A stretch of 64,000 bases of DNA from Halobacterium bonnevillei. GTDB lineage: Archaea > Halobacteriota > Halobacteria > Halobacteriales > Halobacteriaceae. The notes beneath the pieces were generated by a model that saw only the letters and a program-made list of their open reading frames with translations, was not told the DNA's origin and searched no databases. A program made the position numbers and the translations under genes. How positions within the stretch are numbered: the first letter of the stretch is position 1; every line of letters starts with the position of its first letter. The stretch spans positions 1 through 64,000 of the forward strand of contig NZ_WUUU01000003.1 of assembly GCF_009831555.1 (NCBI RefSeq), given 5' to 3'. This document shows positions 9,989 to 19,205 of this stretch, one piece after another.

Positions 9989-10570
9989 GTGCCGTCGCTC
10001 CGCCAGCGCCTGACGCGGCTTCTCGGCCGGGAGGACGTCGTCGCGATTTCGCGGCGCTACTTCATCTCGAACGGCTTCGACGGGACGCTCACGAGTATCG
10101 GAATTGTCGTCGGCGCCGTGCTGTCGGGAGTGCCCGACGGAACCACGGTCATCAAGATCGGGGTCGGTGCGGCGGTCGGCCTCGGCACGTCCGCAGTGTG
10201 GAGCGTCTGGGAGATCGAACGCGCCGAAACCAGGGCCGAAATCCGGCGCATCGAGCGGGCGATGCTGACAGACCTCGACGACACCCGGATTCAGCGCGAG
10301 CAGAGCGGTGCCCGACTCCTGCACGCCACGCTCAGCGGACTCGGGCCGCTGATCGGAATCCTCGTGCCACTGCTTCCGTTCGCCTTCGAAGGCGCGTTCG
10401 TGACGATGCAGGAGGCCGCCCTGATCGCGGTCGGCCTGGGCGTGGGCGTACTGGGGGTGTTCGGCGCGTACATGGGTTCGATTTCCGGCCAGCGGTGGTA
10501 CGTCGCCGCGGCCAGAATGGGACTCGCCGGACTGGTCGTCGCCGCCATCAACGTCGTCCTCCCCGGGTGA
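9989..10570 (+). CDS. VIT1/CCC1-like integral membrane protein
   Basis: 193 residues, GTG start 5 nt after the DUF211 stop codon. The N-terminus (RRYFISNGFDGTLTSIGIVVGAV) matches the first helix region of the VIT1/CCC1 family of iron/manganese transporters, with an Asp in the first membrane segment. About five hydrophobic segments follow, interrupted by a charged cytoplasmic stretch (EIERAETRAEIRRIERAM). The family moves Fe2+ or Mn2+ across membranes; here the metal is unknown. The tight pairing with DUF211 suggests one transcription unit. Confidence 0.8.
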   Translation: MPSLRQRLTRLLGREDVVAISRRYFISNGFDGTLTSIGIVVGAVLSGVPDGTTVIKIGVGAAVGLGTSAVWSVWEIERAETRAEIRRIERAMLTDLDDTRIQREQSGARLLHATLSGLGPLIGILVPLLPFAFEGAFVTMQEAALIAVGLGVGVLGVFGAYMGSISGQRWYVAAARMGLAGLVVAAINVVLPG

Positions 10571-10639
10571 ACACAGGAGTAGCCGGCCCCGCGCCTGCAA
10601 ACAGTGAAGAGCGTGCGGTCGGAATTTCAGGACAGGAGT

Positions 10640-11536
10640 ATGTACGAGCGGGTCCTCATCGCCGTCGACGGAAGTGACGAAGCGAAACACGCCGCGAGGC
10701 GTGGCCTCGAACTCGCGGCGAGGTTCGACGCCGCCGTGGACGTCCTCCACGTCGTCCCGGAATCCGCGCTCGGTCTCACGCGGACGGCCGACGAGCGGGC
10801 CGAACTCAGGGACCGCGGCGAATCGCTCCTGGACGAAATCGAAGCGCTCGCGTCGGAGGCCGGTCAGTCAGTCAGTACGACGCTCCTTGACGGGAAGCCA
10901 GCGCCCGCGATCTGCGAGAACGTCGCCGAACGGGATGCGGACCTGGTGGTGCTCGGACGACAGGGAATGACCGGCCTCGGGAAGCGACTGCTGGGCGGGG
11001 TCACCGAACGGGTGCTCCACCAGAGTCCCGCGCCCGTGCTGGTCGTCCCGGCGGAAGCCGAACTGACGGGCGACGACACCGAGTACTCCCGCATCCTCGT
11101 CCCGACAGACGGCAGCGAGAACGCGGAGCGAGCGACGCCTCACGCCATCGCGCTCGCGGAGACACACGACGCGAGGATTCACGCGCTGCACGTCGTCGAC
11201 CTGCAGGCGGCGGGCGGCGTGTTCGACGCCGGCGGACTCGAACCGGAGTTCGTCGAACGACTCGAGGCGAGAGGACGAGCGGCCGTTTCCAGCGTCGCCG
11301 GCGACGTCGACGAATCCGGCGCCGGCGTCGACGTCGAGACAGCGGTGGAGCGCGCGACGTCGTACGACGGGACGGCTGGCGGCATCCGCTCGTACGTCGA
11401 CAGCGAGGACGTCGACCTCGTCGTCATGGGCTCACACGGCCGGTCGAATCTACAGCGCCAGCTGCTGGGAAGTGTCGCTTCGACCGTGCTCAGGACCGTC
11501 GACGTTCCGGTGCTCGTCGTCGCGCGGGCACAGTGA
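10640..11536 (+). CDS. Tandem UspA universal stress protein
   Basis: 298 residues containing two complete UspA domains. Domain 1 (about residues 1-140) begins MYERVLIAVDGSDEA and contains GRQGMTGLGKRLLGGVTERVL, the ATP-binding G-2X-G-9X-G-type loop. Domain 2 (about 150-298) begins ILVPTDGSENAE and repeats the loop as GSHGRSNLQRQLLGSVASTVL. Tandem UspA proteins are common in haloarchaea and respond to stress. A ribosome-binding-like GGAG lies just before the ATG at 10640. The gene follows the DUF211/VIT-like pair on the same strand. Confidence 0.92.
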   Translation: MYERVLIAVDGSDEAKHAARRGLELAARFDAAVDVLHVVPESALGLTRTADERAELRDRGESLLDEIEALASEAGQSVSTTLLDGKPAPAICENVAERDADLVVLGRQGMTGLGKRLLGGVTERVLHQSPAPVLVVPAEAELTGDDTEYSRILVPTDGSENAERATPHAIALAETHDARIHALHVVDLQAAGGVFDAGGLEPEFVERLEARGRAAVSSVAGDVDESGAGVDVETAVERATSYDGTAGGIRSYVDSEDVDLVVMGSHGRSNLQRQLLGSVASTVLRTVDVPVLVVARAQ

Positions 11537-11563
11537 CGGGGCGGCGGTCGTCTCGCCGATCGC

Positions 11564-12004
11564 TCAGTGCGCCGTCGAGCCCTGCTGTGGCTGGTCACCG
11601 GGGCCGCTCCGGTACGCGAGGTACCCGACTACGACTGCCGAGAGCACGCCGACCGGGACGCCCGCGAACAGCATCGCCGACGCGAGCCCCACGGCCTGCG
11701 TCCAGACGACCGCTACGGCGAGCCCGCCACCGCCGGCGAAGCCGACTGTCGCACCGGCCAGCGTCCGGAGCCGGCGCCGCGTCTTCTCTGAGGCCTGTCC
11801 CGTCTCGCGGCGCTCACCCCAGTACGTCAGACCGAGATACGTGAGCGGCAGCGCGACTGCTCCGGCGACGAGCCCGGCCGGCACTCCGAGCATCAGGGAC
11901 GGCCAGACGTACGGCGAGAGCGCTTCGGTCACGGCGACCCCGACGACGACGAAAGCGAGTATCCCGACGAGGAGACTCGCGATTGATTTCACTAATTTGT
12001 TCAT
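11564..12004 (-). CDS. Haloarchaeal membrane protein, four TM segments
   Basis: 146 residues with four predicted membrane helices: residues about 8-30, 36-60, 85-105 and 112-132. A charged loop (YWGERRETGQASEKTRRRLR) lies between the second and third. No functional domain is recognised. It is convergent with the preceding UspA gene (28-nt gap). Confidence 0.7.
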   Translation of the reverse strand: MNKLVKSIASLLVGILAFVVVGVAVTEALSPYVWPSLMLGVPAGLVAGAVALPLTYLGLTYWGERRETGQASEKTRRRLRTLAGATVGFAGGGGLAVAVVWTQAVGLASAMLFAGVPVGVLSAVVVGYLAYRSGPGDQPQQGSTAH

Positions 12005-12126
12005 ATATGTTCTTCGACAGCAACGAACGTAGCACCGGTCGTTGGTTCTACATTCTTGGGAACGACGGACGTGGCGTGGTACTCGACGCGACGGTCACGC
12101 CGGGAGTACTCGACGATTCGCCGGGA

Positions 12127-12408
12127 CTACTCTGCGGCGATTTCGTCAGCCGTTCGTTCTTCGATCTCGACAGACTCCGGGTCCGCCCGGCGCGCCCGTC
12201 GAACGGCCGCGAGGCCGGCCAGAAGCCCCGCCGCGAGCGCCCCGAGGACGAATACGGCTCGGCCTGCGGAGGGACCTCGTGACCCCTCAGCGTCTACCGC
12301 TTTGTCGTCCGGTTCCGCGGACTCGCTGGCGGCTTCACTGTCCATCACGGACGGGCCGAACTGTGCGTCGTCGAAGTGCGGTTCGAATATCGTTATCTTT
12401 GACACCAT
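12127..12408 (-). CDS. Small single-pass membrane protein
   Basis: 93 residues: an acidic N-terminal half, one membrane segment (GRAVFVLGALAAGLLAGLAA, about residues 48-68), then a basic patch RRARR and an acidic tail. This pattern predicts an extracellular N-terminus with the tail inside. No family was recognised. It is transcribed leftward ahead of the four-TM protein with a 122-nt gap. Confidence 0.6.
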   Translation of the reverse strand: MVSKITIFEPHFDDAQFGPSVMDSEAASESAEPDDKAVDAEGSRGPSAGRAVFVLGALAAGLLAGLAAVRRARRADPESVEIEERTADEIAAE

Positions 12409-12737
12409 ACCTCAGAGAGGCGCTCTGAGGAGATATACTAGCAGGGGGGTTCTCGTCGCCGGAGACTGCTCGAGGGGAATTGGAATCCCACGTGTGGGGG
12501 ATACACAGCGGGCTGAGAGACTCGTTGAGTATGATCGGACATCGATATGAACGCACACCAGTAAGCGAAAACGTATTTCTATGCCTATTATTGAACGAGT
12601 GAGTAATCAGGGTACGTACCATTCACTGCGGTGGGTCGAGCGTAGCGGGGGGCGCGACTGCGCGTACGGGCGGATTACTCGTTGTAACCAGGTTATAACT
12701 GGTAACTATTAAGCGGCTGGCGGAAACATGCTACCAC
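12409..12737. other. Intergenic region with divergent promoters
   Basis: A 329-bp interval between a leftward small membrane protein gene and the rightward HxlR gene. It contains the inverted repeat over the HxlR TATA box. No short gene is supported. Confidence 0.6.
12687..12703. promoter_or_regulatory. Inverted repeat over the HxlR TATA box
   Basis: ACCAG-GTTATAA-CTGGT, extended imperfectly to GTAACCAG/CTGGTAAC. The spacer holds the TATA-like TTATAA, about 40 nt before the HxlR ATG. An HxlR dimer bound here would block TBP, so autorepression is inferred. Confidence 0.5.
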
Positions 12738-13127
12738 ATGACTTCCGAAGAAGCGGAAGACGTCGTGGGCCAACTGGAAGTGTGGTGCGTCGGGGAGGAC
12801 TGGTGCCCGGTCACGACCACGTCCTCGCTCATCGGGAAGAAGTGGCATCCCGTCATCATCCATCGCCTCCTCGAGAACGGCGAGTCCGGCTTCAACGAAC
12901 TCAAAGCCGACGTCGACGGCATCTCCAGCAAGGTCCTCTCTGACAGCCTCGACGACCTCGAAGACAAGCAACTGGTGGAACGCAAGGTCATCAGCGAGAA
13001 ACCCGTCCGCGTGCAGTACTCGCTCACCCAGCACGGCCAGTCACTCGAACCCGTCATCATCGCGATGCGGGACTGGGGTCTCGAGAACCTCGCCGAGCCC
13101 TCGGACCCGGAGTCTGCGGACGTCTAA
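12738..13127 (+). CDS. HxlR-family winged-helix regulator
   Basis: 129 residues. The HxlR domain spans about residues 23-110: the N-terminal CPVTTTSSLIGKKW helix, the recognition part FNELKADVDGISSKVLSDSL, and the wing ending in YSLTQHGQSLEPVI. Cys17 and Cys23 lie just before the domain, as in redox-sensing HxlR proteins, though sensing is only inferred. HxlR regulators respond to aldehydes, quinones or redox stress. A palindrome over its own promoter suggests autoregulation. The following copper-protein gene is a possible target. Confidence 0.92.
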   Translation: MTSEEAEDVVGQLEVWCVGEDWCPVTTTSSLIGKKWHPVIIHRLLENGESGFNELKADVDGISSKVLSDSLDDLEDKQLVERKVISEKPVRVQYSLTQHGQSLEPVIIAMRDWGLENLAEPSDPESADV

Positions 13128-13338
13128 CGAAAAAGTTCCCTGACCGGGGTTGATCGAGCGCTCGGCTGCAGCGGTCCCTAACAGCGATAACTCGAGTCTC
13201 GGGGCGGCCCGTGTGCGATCGCGCGGGTGGCGAAGGCTCATCGACTAACCTTGGGCTCACCACGTAACTGCGGCCGTACCCAGTGAGTTCGGGGTTCGCT
13301 GAAGGTGATTAGGTCGGGTCGCGATACCCCTCGTAGGC

Positions 13339-15492
13339 ATGCAACGGAGTGATATCAATCGTCGAACTCTCCTCAACGTTAGCGCCGCGGCCCTTCTCAG
13401 CGCGCTGGCTGGCTGTAACAGCCCCCAGAGCGCCGATGGGGAGACCACCGACGGGCAGACGACGGCCGAGGCACAGCCGACCACGCAGCAGCCGACGCAG
13501 GCGAGCGACTCGGAGTCGGTCCCCGGGGCCGACCAGCTCGGCGGTCCCGACGACCTGCAGGGGTCAGTGACCGTCGACGCGACGGTCCTCTCCTCTGACG
13601 AGGGTGCGGGGCAGAACGTCTTCACGCCCGCCGTGGTGTGGGTCGAACAGGGCGCGATCGTCACGTGGAACATCGCGGAGGGGAGTCACTCGGCGACGGC
13701 GTACCACCCCGACCACGACAAGTCGCAGCGCGTCCCCGAGGACGCCTCGCCGTTCGACTCCAAGACGCTCACCGCCGGTAACGCGTTCGAACACGCCTTC
13801 GAGACGCCGGGCGTCTACAACTACTACTGCCGGCCTCACGAGGGACTGGGCATGGTCGGACTCGTCGTCGTCGACGGCCCCCGGGGTGGGCCAGGGACGA
13901 CCGCACCCGACGACGTCGAACGGAGCGCCGCCAGCGAGCAACTCGCGCACCTCCTCGACGTGGCGGGTATCGGCGACGGCGATGGCGACGGTGGGGAGGC
14001 GTCGTACGCGTGGCGCGACGCCACCTGGGACTCCTACTGGTACTCGCTGTACAACATGAGCACGAACATCGCGATGAGCGGCAACGGCGTGCGCTTCCCC
14101 CACAACGAGGACCAACAGGCGGCCTTCGACCAGCGGGTGCCGGCGATGCTCGAGGGCGCCGCCGTCGACAAGCCGCCGATCCGGAACCCGAACCTGAACA
14201 TGGCAGCGTTCACGGAGGGCGACCCGCACTTCACGGAGCAACCCGTCTTCGACGCGGGCGACGGCCGCCCGGACGCGTCCACGCTCACGTGGGACGTGGA
14301 ACAGTCCTCGAAGGTCGTGAGTCCGTCCTCGCTGGCGTGGACGCACCTCAAGGGCGTGACGTGGGCGAAGAACTTCCAGGAGCACTTCGAGACGCTGCCC
14401 CCGGAACTCGCCGCGAAGTTCCGCGCGCAGATACTTTCGACGCTCGCACAGATCGGCGTGAACGCGACGCTCATCGCGGGCGGGCCCGAGGGGAACGGCG
14501 CCCTAACGAAGGGCGAGTCGCTGGAACTCGTCTCGGAGTTCCGGCCCGGCGACGGCACTGTCGTCGACGACACTGCGCGGCCGAACCACCATTCGGCGAT
14601 GCTGTGGTTCCTCTCGGGGCTCACAAGTCTCGCGCAGAACGACTGGTTCGGTTACGTCAACCCCGAGCCGCTGATTCCCGCGAACGAAATCCAGCAGTTG
14701 ACAGACGGACTCGGGCAGGCGACGATGGCCCTGTTCGACCCGGCGGACGTCGTCGAGATGGGGTCGACGCGGGACCTCGGGCAGATGCTCGCTGCGGTCG
14801 GCTGGTTCGGCACGCAGGCCGGCAGCGAAGACCTGCAGTCCGCCGCCGTGGACTACGCGAATGCACTCGCCAGCGCGGTCGAATCCGACGTCGAATCCAG
14901 CGGCCGGATGGCCGGCGCCGGCGAGAACCAGGCCGCCGCCCAGGGCGCGGTCGTCCAGGGACTCCTGTGGGCGTCCGAACTCGACGGCGTCGACCACGCG
15001 AGTCTCGCCGAGGACACCCTCGACTACATGCTGGGCGAACTGTGGGACGACGAGGCCGGCACGTTCGCGTCCGACGTCGACGACTCCACCTATCGCATCA
15101 CGTCCCGGGACGCCGGTGACGTCACCGGCGGCATCAACGCTGCGGACGTCCTGCTGGACCGCGACGTCCAGTCCACGTACGCGCGGTACTTCGACCAGAC
15201 GTTCAACCGCGGCCGGCTCCAGCGCGCCGAACGGCCGCCGAGTCGCGACGAGAGCGCGGAGTTCACGCTGCCGTTGCCGCCCGCTGCGGGCGGCGAACAC
15301 GGGCAGGCCGCAGTCTACAGCGACGCCGTCGAGTACGACACCGACAGCGACGAATGGTCGGTCGTCGACGACACGTTCACGACGGCGTGGGCGCTGTACA
15401 CGGCGAACCAGGACATCTGGATCGGGAGCTGGGCCGGCGACTTCTACCGGGGGCGCGGCGTTCCCGGGCAGACCGACGATCCGCCGCAGTAA
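13339..15492 (+). CDS. Tat-exported lipoprotein: blue copper (halocyanin) domain fused to a large unknown domain
   Basis: 717 residues. The N-terminus has a twin-Arg motif (NRRTLLNV) and lipobox LAGC with Cys26, predicting Tat export and lipid anchoring. A Thr/Gln-rich linker precedes a plastocyanin-like domain (about residues 75-180) with all four type 1 copper ligands: His117, Cys164 (YYCRPHEGLGM), His167 and Met172. Beyond residue 185 comes a region of about 530 residues that I do not recognise; it is mostly helical in character with Trp-rich and Asn/Gly stretches and could be an alpha/alpha-barrel-like extracellular domain. Halocyanins are normally small electron carriers, so this fusion is unusual. 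Confidence 0.85.
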   Translation: MQRSDINRRTLLNVSAAALLSALAGCNSPQSADGETTDGQTTAEAQPTTQQPTQASDSESVPGADQLGGPDDLQGSVTVDATVLSSDEGAGQNVFTPAVVWVEQGAIVTWNIAEGSHSATAYHPDHDKSQRVPEDASPFDSKTLTAGNAFEHAFETPGVYNYYCRPHEGLGMVGLVVVDGPRGGPGTTAPDDVERSAASEQLAHLLDVAGIGDGDGDGGEASYAWRDATWDSYWYSLYNMSTNIAMSGNGVRFPHNEDQQAAFDQRVPAMLEGAAVDKPPIRNPNLNMAAFTEGDPHFTEQPVFDAGDGRPDASTLTWDVEQSSKVVSPSSLAWTHLKGVTWAKNFQEHFETLPPELAAKFRAQILSTLAQIGVNATLIAGGPEGNGALTKGESLELVSEFRPGDGTVVDDTARPNHHSAMLWFLSGLTSLAQNDWFGYVNPEPLIPANEIQQLTDGLGQATMALFDPADVVEMGSTRDLGQMLAAVGWFGTQAGSEDLQSAAVDYANALASAVESDVESSGRMAGAGENQAAAQGAVVQGLLWASELDGVDHASLAEDTLDYMLGELWDDEAGTFASDVDDSTYRITSRDAGDVTGGINAADVLLDRDVQSTYARYFDQTFNRGRLQRAERPPSRDESAEFTLPLPPAAGGEHGQAAVYSDAVEYDTDSDEWSVVDDTFTTAWALYTANQDIWIGSWAGDFYRGRGVPGQTDDPPQ

Positions 15493-15678
15493 CGCTCACT
15501 GCGTCTGGTCGGGCTGGCTTGCTGTTCGTTCGCGGGTCTCGCGGCAGACGCAGTACCCGGCTGTGTCGGCCCGCCCTCTCACTGTCCGGTTACGTGGTTT
15601 CGGCGTGGTTGCCATACGTTTACGTGCACCAGGGGCGCAGTAGTTTCTGTAGGTTAGCGACTCACGGTGGGAAACCCA

Positions 15679-15999
15679 ATGGCCGACGGAACAACCACCG
15701 CACCCGAGTCCGAACTCGAGTTCTCGCTCGCCGAGCAGTGGGCCCTCCACAGTGCCGTTCTCGACTCCCTCGAATGCGCACTGGATGCCGAAACAGGCCC
15801 GGAGCCGGCCGTCGCTCTCGCCATTCTCGAGAAGGCCGAGAGCGACGCGTTCCGGTTCACTGCCTTCGAGTACGAGCGTATCTGCGTCCGTCTCGACGAC
15901 TACGCCTCCAGCGACGATACCCCGAACGTCGACCGCGAGCCCGCCGCCGCAATCGTCGAAAGGCTCGCCCGGCAGTGTCCCTCGGATTGCCCCCGCTGA
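15679..15999 (+). CDS. Small conserved haloarchaeal protein
   Basis: 106 residues from the ATG at 15679 (MADGTTTAPESEL); a GTG four codons upstream is an alternative. It is acidic and predicted helical (LAEQWALHSAVLDSLECALD, then FTAFEYERICVRLDDYA). It resembles small haloarchaeal proteins of unknown function found across the class. There are no membrane segments and no metal-binding Cys pattern. It stands alone after the copper protein. Confidence 0.7.
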   Translation: MADGTTTAPESELEFSLAEQWALHSAVLDSLECALDAETGPEPAVALAILEKAESDAFRFTAFEYERICVRLDDYASSDDTPNVDREPAAAIVERLARQCPSDCPR

Positions 16000-16095
16000 C
16001 CGCGGTAATGCCTCCGCTCTCTTCTCTCCCCCCTCCCCACGGAACTTATCGGGTCGCGCACCCAGTCGTCGTCGTACCGCACCCGCGGGCGCTCG

Positions 16096-16522
16096 ATGTC
16101 CGGCATCGGCACCGTGCACTACCACGGCAGCATCGAGATGATCGTCGACGGCGACCGCGTGGACTTCAGTCGGGACCGCTATCGACTCCAGGCGGACCCG
16201 CTTCACTTCGTGAACGCGGGCGGAACCCGATGGCACCTCCGCGCAAAGGACGTTTCGCTGGACTACGCGATGACGACGTCGGGCTTCGACGTCTCGGCCG
16301 ACTCGGTGACCGACCATAGCACGACCTACCGGGACAGCGACCAGGGAACGTCAGCGACTGTCGCTGTGAACGGCGAAGCGGTCACGCCCAGCGAGTACGT
16401 CCTGCAAGACGGTGATCGGGTCCGGATTGCCGTCGACGGGGAGCGCGCCGGGACTTCCCACTCACTTCGAGCCCCACACGTACCAAACCCGCCACGCGCC
16501 CACCGAAACCTTAGTGTTGTGA
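16096..16522 (+). CDS. Conserved haloarchaeal protein, probable frameshift near its 3' end
   Basis: The N-terminal about 115 residues ([19 protein letters not shown] through [20 protein letters not shown]) look like a genuine haloarchaeal beta-rich protein with a ubiquitin-like MoaD/ThiS-type second half. From about nt 16440 the frame gives low-quality basic sequence and has no stop until the end of folA, 1 kb later. A shift of one base near 16450-16460 would give a short tail ([16 protein letters not shown]) ending at TGA 16520-16522. I gave that end, but the true 3' end is uncertain: sequencing error, real mutation, or misjudged family end. Confidence 0.5.
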
Positions 16523-16540
16523 GGGCTTCGCTGTCCGCGT

Positions 16541-16987
16541 GTGCAACGCTTCGACCGCCCGCTCGTCCACTGGCTGCTGGTCGCTGCCCTCGCGCAACTG
16601 TCCGTCCGAGCACTCGCTGGCGGCGTCGCACTTGTTGTCGACCCCTCGGGCGGGCTCGTCGGGCTCTCGACGGGCACGCTGAACGGCACCCCGTTCGCGG
16701 ACTTCCTGGTTCCGGGCGTCGTGCTCGCTGTGGCGTTCTGGTTCCCTCCAGTCGTCGCGTGCTACGCCCTCCACACGGGGCGCTGGTGGGGATGGCTCGC
16801 GGCCGCGGGCGTGGCCGTCGCGCTCGTCGTGTGGGTGCTCGTGGAGGTCGCGGTCGGATTCGCTCGACCAACGGTTTACCTGAATCTCGGAACCGCCGCC
16901 GCTGTTCTCCTACTCGCCGCGCATCCGGCCGTTCGACGAGACGGACGCGGTTGTCAGTTGAGTCGGCAACCGAACGCGCGGGATTGA
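16541..16987 (+). CDS. Small integral membrane protein
   Basis: 148 residues starting at GTG ([19 protein letters not shown]). Four hydrophobic segments are visible, about residues 10-32, 50-72, 80-102 and 108-125, with Trp-rich turns ([11 protein letters not shown]). No family is recognised. Its hydrophobic, codon-position-consistent pattern makes it the real gene here rather than the other open frame crossing the same bases. The next gene, folA, starts 29 nt later. Confidence 0.65.
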   Translation: MQRFDRPLVHWLLVAALAQLSVRALAGGVALVVDPSGGLVGLSTGTLNGTPFADFLVPGVVLAVAFWFPPVVACYALHTGRWWGWLAAAGVAVALVVWVLVEVAVGFARPTVYLNLGTAAAVLLLAAHPAVRRDGRGCQLSRQPNARD

Positions 16988-17016
16988 AGGTGGCCCGGGT
17001 CGTTCCGTTCGACACC

Positions 17017-17499
17017 ATGGATCTCGTCTCTGTCGCCGCGGTCGCTGACAACGGCGTCATCGGCCGGGACGGCGAACTCCCCTGGCCGAGCGTCGAGGCG
17101 GACAAACGACAGTACCGCGAGCGCATCGCGGACGCGCCAGTGATTCTCGGGCGCGTCACGTTCGAGTCGATGCGCGAGAACCTTCCGGGGAACGCCCAGA
17201 TCGTGTTGAGCCGCTCGCAGTCCGACTTCGGGGTCGAGTCGGCCCACCACGCGTCCGGTGTTGACGACGCGGTCGCCACGGCAGACGCGCTCGGAGCGAA
17301 TCGGGCGTACGTCATCGGCGGCGCCGGCATCTACGAGCTCTTCCAGCCGCACGTCGACCGGATGGCGCTCAGCCGGATTCCGGGCGAGTACGAGGGCGAC
17401 GCGTACTTCCCGGAGTGGGACCGCGACGAATGGCGGCTGACCGACCGCGAGGAATACGAAGCGTTTGTCCTCGAAGAGTGGGTCCGAGACGAGACCTGA
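17017..17499 (+). CDS. folA: Dihydrofolate reductase
   Basis: 160 residues with the DHFR fold. It reduces dihydrofolate to tetrahydrofolate with NADPH. Diagnostic features are [21 protein letters not shown] at the N-terminus (folate and cofactor contacts), [11 protein letters not shown], and the cofactor loop [13 protein letters not shown]. The C-terminus (YEAFVLEEW) is typical. The ATG at 17017 sits at the canonical start although the frame is open far upstream. Haloarchaea use tetrahydrofolate, so this enzyme supports the folate chemistry predicted at 56-60 kb, but there is no operon link. Confidence 0.94.
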   Translation: MDLVSVAAVADNGVIGRDGELPWPSVEADKRQYRERIADAPVILGRVTFESMRENLPGNAQIVLSRSQSDFGVESAHHASGVDDAVATADALGANRAYVIGGAGIYELFQPHVDRMALSRIPGEYEGDAYFPEWDRDEWRLTDREEYEAFVLEEWVRDET

Positions 17500-17746
17500 A
17501 GTCTTCACGAACGCCGGTGGGGGACGACGGGAGCGCGACCGGAGCACTCCTGCGGGCACTCCGCCGGAGTTTGCGCACGTTTCCCCGGTACATGTACCGG
17601 AACGTTCGGAACTAACCGGGGCGAGCCTGACTCCCCCCATCCACTCGGGATCCGTCCGCGGACTCGGTGTTGTCACCGCTCTCACCGCGGCCGCGCTGCC
17701 CGACTCTCTGAAACTTGGCGCGTCGAAGAATGGAGCGATAGAGCCG

Positions 17747-19135
17747 TCAGTCGGCGGGCTCGATGTTCTGGTTCACGTGGAAGACGTTCTCGGGATCGTA
17801 TTTCGATTTCACTTGCCGCAATCGTTCGTAGTTGTCGCCGTACGAGGCGCGAACCCGGTCTTCGCCCTCGTCCATCATGAAGTTGACATACGAGCCCGCG
17901 GCCGAATGCGGATGCACCGCCTCCCAGTACTCCGTGGCCCAGTCGGTAATCTCTTCGACGTTTGCCGGGTCCGGGTCGACGCCCGCAATGACCATCGACC
18001 AGGTCGCGTCGCGATAGCTCCATGCTGTCTCCTCCCTGTCGACACGGTGGACAGCCCCGTCGATTGGATAGAGGTGCATCGTCGACTTCGGGGTCGGCAC
18101 TTCGGCAAAGCGCCGGTGTGCCGCGATGACCTCGTCGGTCAGGTCGTGCACGAAGTCACCGTTCCAGTACCACTGATCGCCCGGCGGATAGAGGTCGTCG
18201 AACATGCTCTGCAGCGCCGGATACGGCATCGGGTTGATGTGTTCGAACAGTGGTTCGGCGACGTCGCGGGCCGGCTGAAACGCAGCTTCGGCGTCATCCT
18301 CCGATCCCAAGTGGCACCACATGAGTCCGCAGACCTTCTCTCCGTGGATTGCCTCGGGGAAGGGGTCGCCGGGGACTTCGGCGACCATGTAGAACGCGTA
18401 CACGTCCTCGGGAGCCTGTGGCAGCCACTGTCGATACCAGCGCATCGTGGGCTCGAGCTCGTCGATCGACCACAACATCGGCCCGGCGACCACCGTCTCC
18501 ACTGGATGCAGCTCGTACTCGAAGGACGTGACCACACCGAAGTTGCCGCCGCCACCCCGCAGCGCCCAGAACAGGTCCGGATTCGCGTCCTCGCTCGCGT
18601 GAACCAATTGCCCGTCGGCCAACACGACGTCAGCGCTCACCAGATTGTCGATTGTCAGGCCGTATTTGCGCGTTAGATAGCCGTGGCCGCCGCCCAGAGT
18701 CAGGCCGCTGACACCAGTCGTTGAGATGACGCCACTGGGGGTCGCCAGCCCGAACGCGTGGGTCGCGTGGTCCACGTCGCCCCAGGTGCATCCGGGTTCG
18801 ACTCGCGCGGTCTGCGCATCGGGGTCGACCCGGATGCCTGTCATCTCGGAGAGGTCGACGACGAGCCCGTCGTCGACCAGTGCCAGACCCGGACCATTGT
18901 GGCCACCGCCACGGATCGCTACCTCGAGATTCTGCTCGCGGCCGAAGTTCACGGCCGCGATCACGTCCGCAACAGTGGCGCACTGGGCGATGAGCCGCGG
19001 ATACCTGTCGATCATCGCGTTGTAGATCGTCCGCTCGTCGTCGTACTCTGAATCCTCGGGGCGGAACAGTTGCCCTCGAAGCCCCTCCTGAAACTGTTCG
19101 ATAGCCGGATCGTCGACATTACTTGCGGTTGACAT
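17747..19135 (-). CDS. FAD-linked oxidase, berberine bridge enzyme (BBE) type
   Basis: 462 residues of the VAO/PCMH flavoprotein class. The N-terminal FAD domain (about 35-210) has AIRGGGHNGPGLAL, whose His probably carries the 8-alpha covalent FAD bond, and TTGVSGLTLGGGHGYL. The Cys that gives bicovalent flavinylation in plant BBE enzymes is absent. The C-terminal BBE motif (YGDNYERLRQVKSKYDPENVF) closes the protein. These enzymes oxidise sugars, alcohols or amines with O2; the substrate is unknown. No signal peptide is seen. Its divergent neighbour is a DNA-binding regulator that probably controls it. Confidence 0.92.
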   Translation of the reverse strand: MSTASNVDDPAIEQFQEGLRGQLFRPEDSEYDDERTIYNAMIDRYPRLIAQCATVADVIAAVNFGREQNLEVAIRGGGHNGPGLALVDDGLVVDLSEMTGIRVDPDAQTARVEPGCTWGDVDHATHAFGLATPSGVISTTGVSGLTLGGGHGYLTRKYGLTIDNLVSADVVLADGQLVHASEDANPDLFWALRGGGGNFGVVTSFEYELHPVETVVAGPMLWSIDELEPTMRWYRQWLPQAPEDVYAFYMVAEVPGDPFPEAIHGEKVCGLMWCHLGSEDDAEAAFQPARDVAEPLFEHINPMPYPALQSMFDDLYPPGDQWYWNGDFVHDLTDEVIAAHRRFAEVPTPKSTMHLYPIDGAVHRVDREETAWSYRDATWSMVIAGVDPDPANVEEITDWATEYWEAVHPHSAAGSYVNFMMDEGEDRVRASYGDNYERLRQVKSKYDPENVFHVNQNIEPAD

Positions 19136-19205
19136 TAGGTCTACCTCTCCGTTGACGCCTCAGCCAGCAATTCTTTCGTTTGCCACCTCAGCATCACGAG
19201 GCGCG

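Noticed and set aside
16096-17499. A 467-residue fusion of an N-terminal domain with dihydrofolate reductase
   Set aside because: The middle third is the out-of-frame reading of a membrane-protein gene (16541-16987); DHFR has its own canonical start at 17017.
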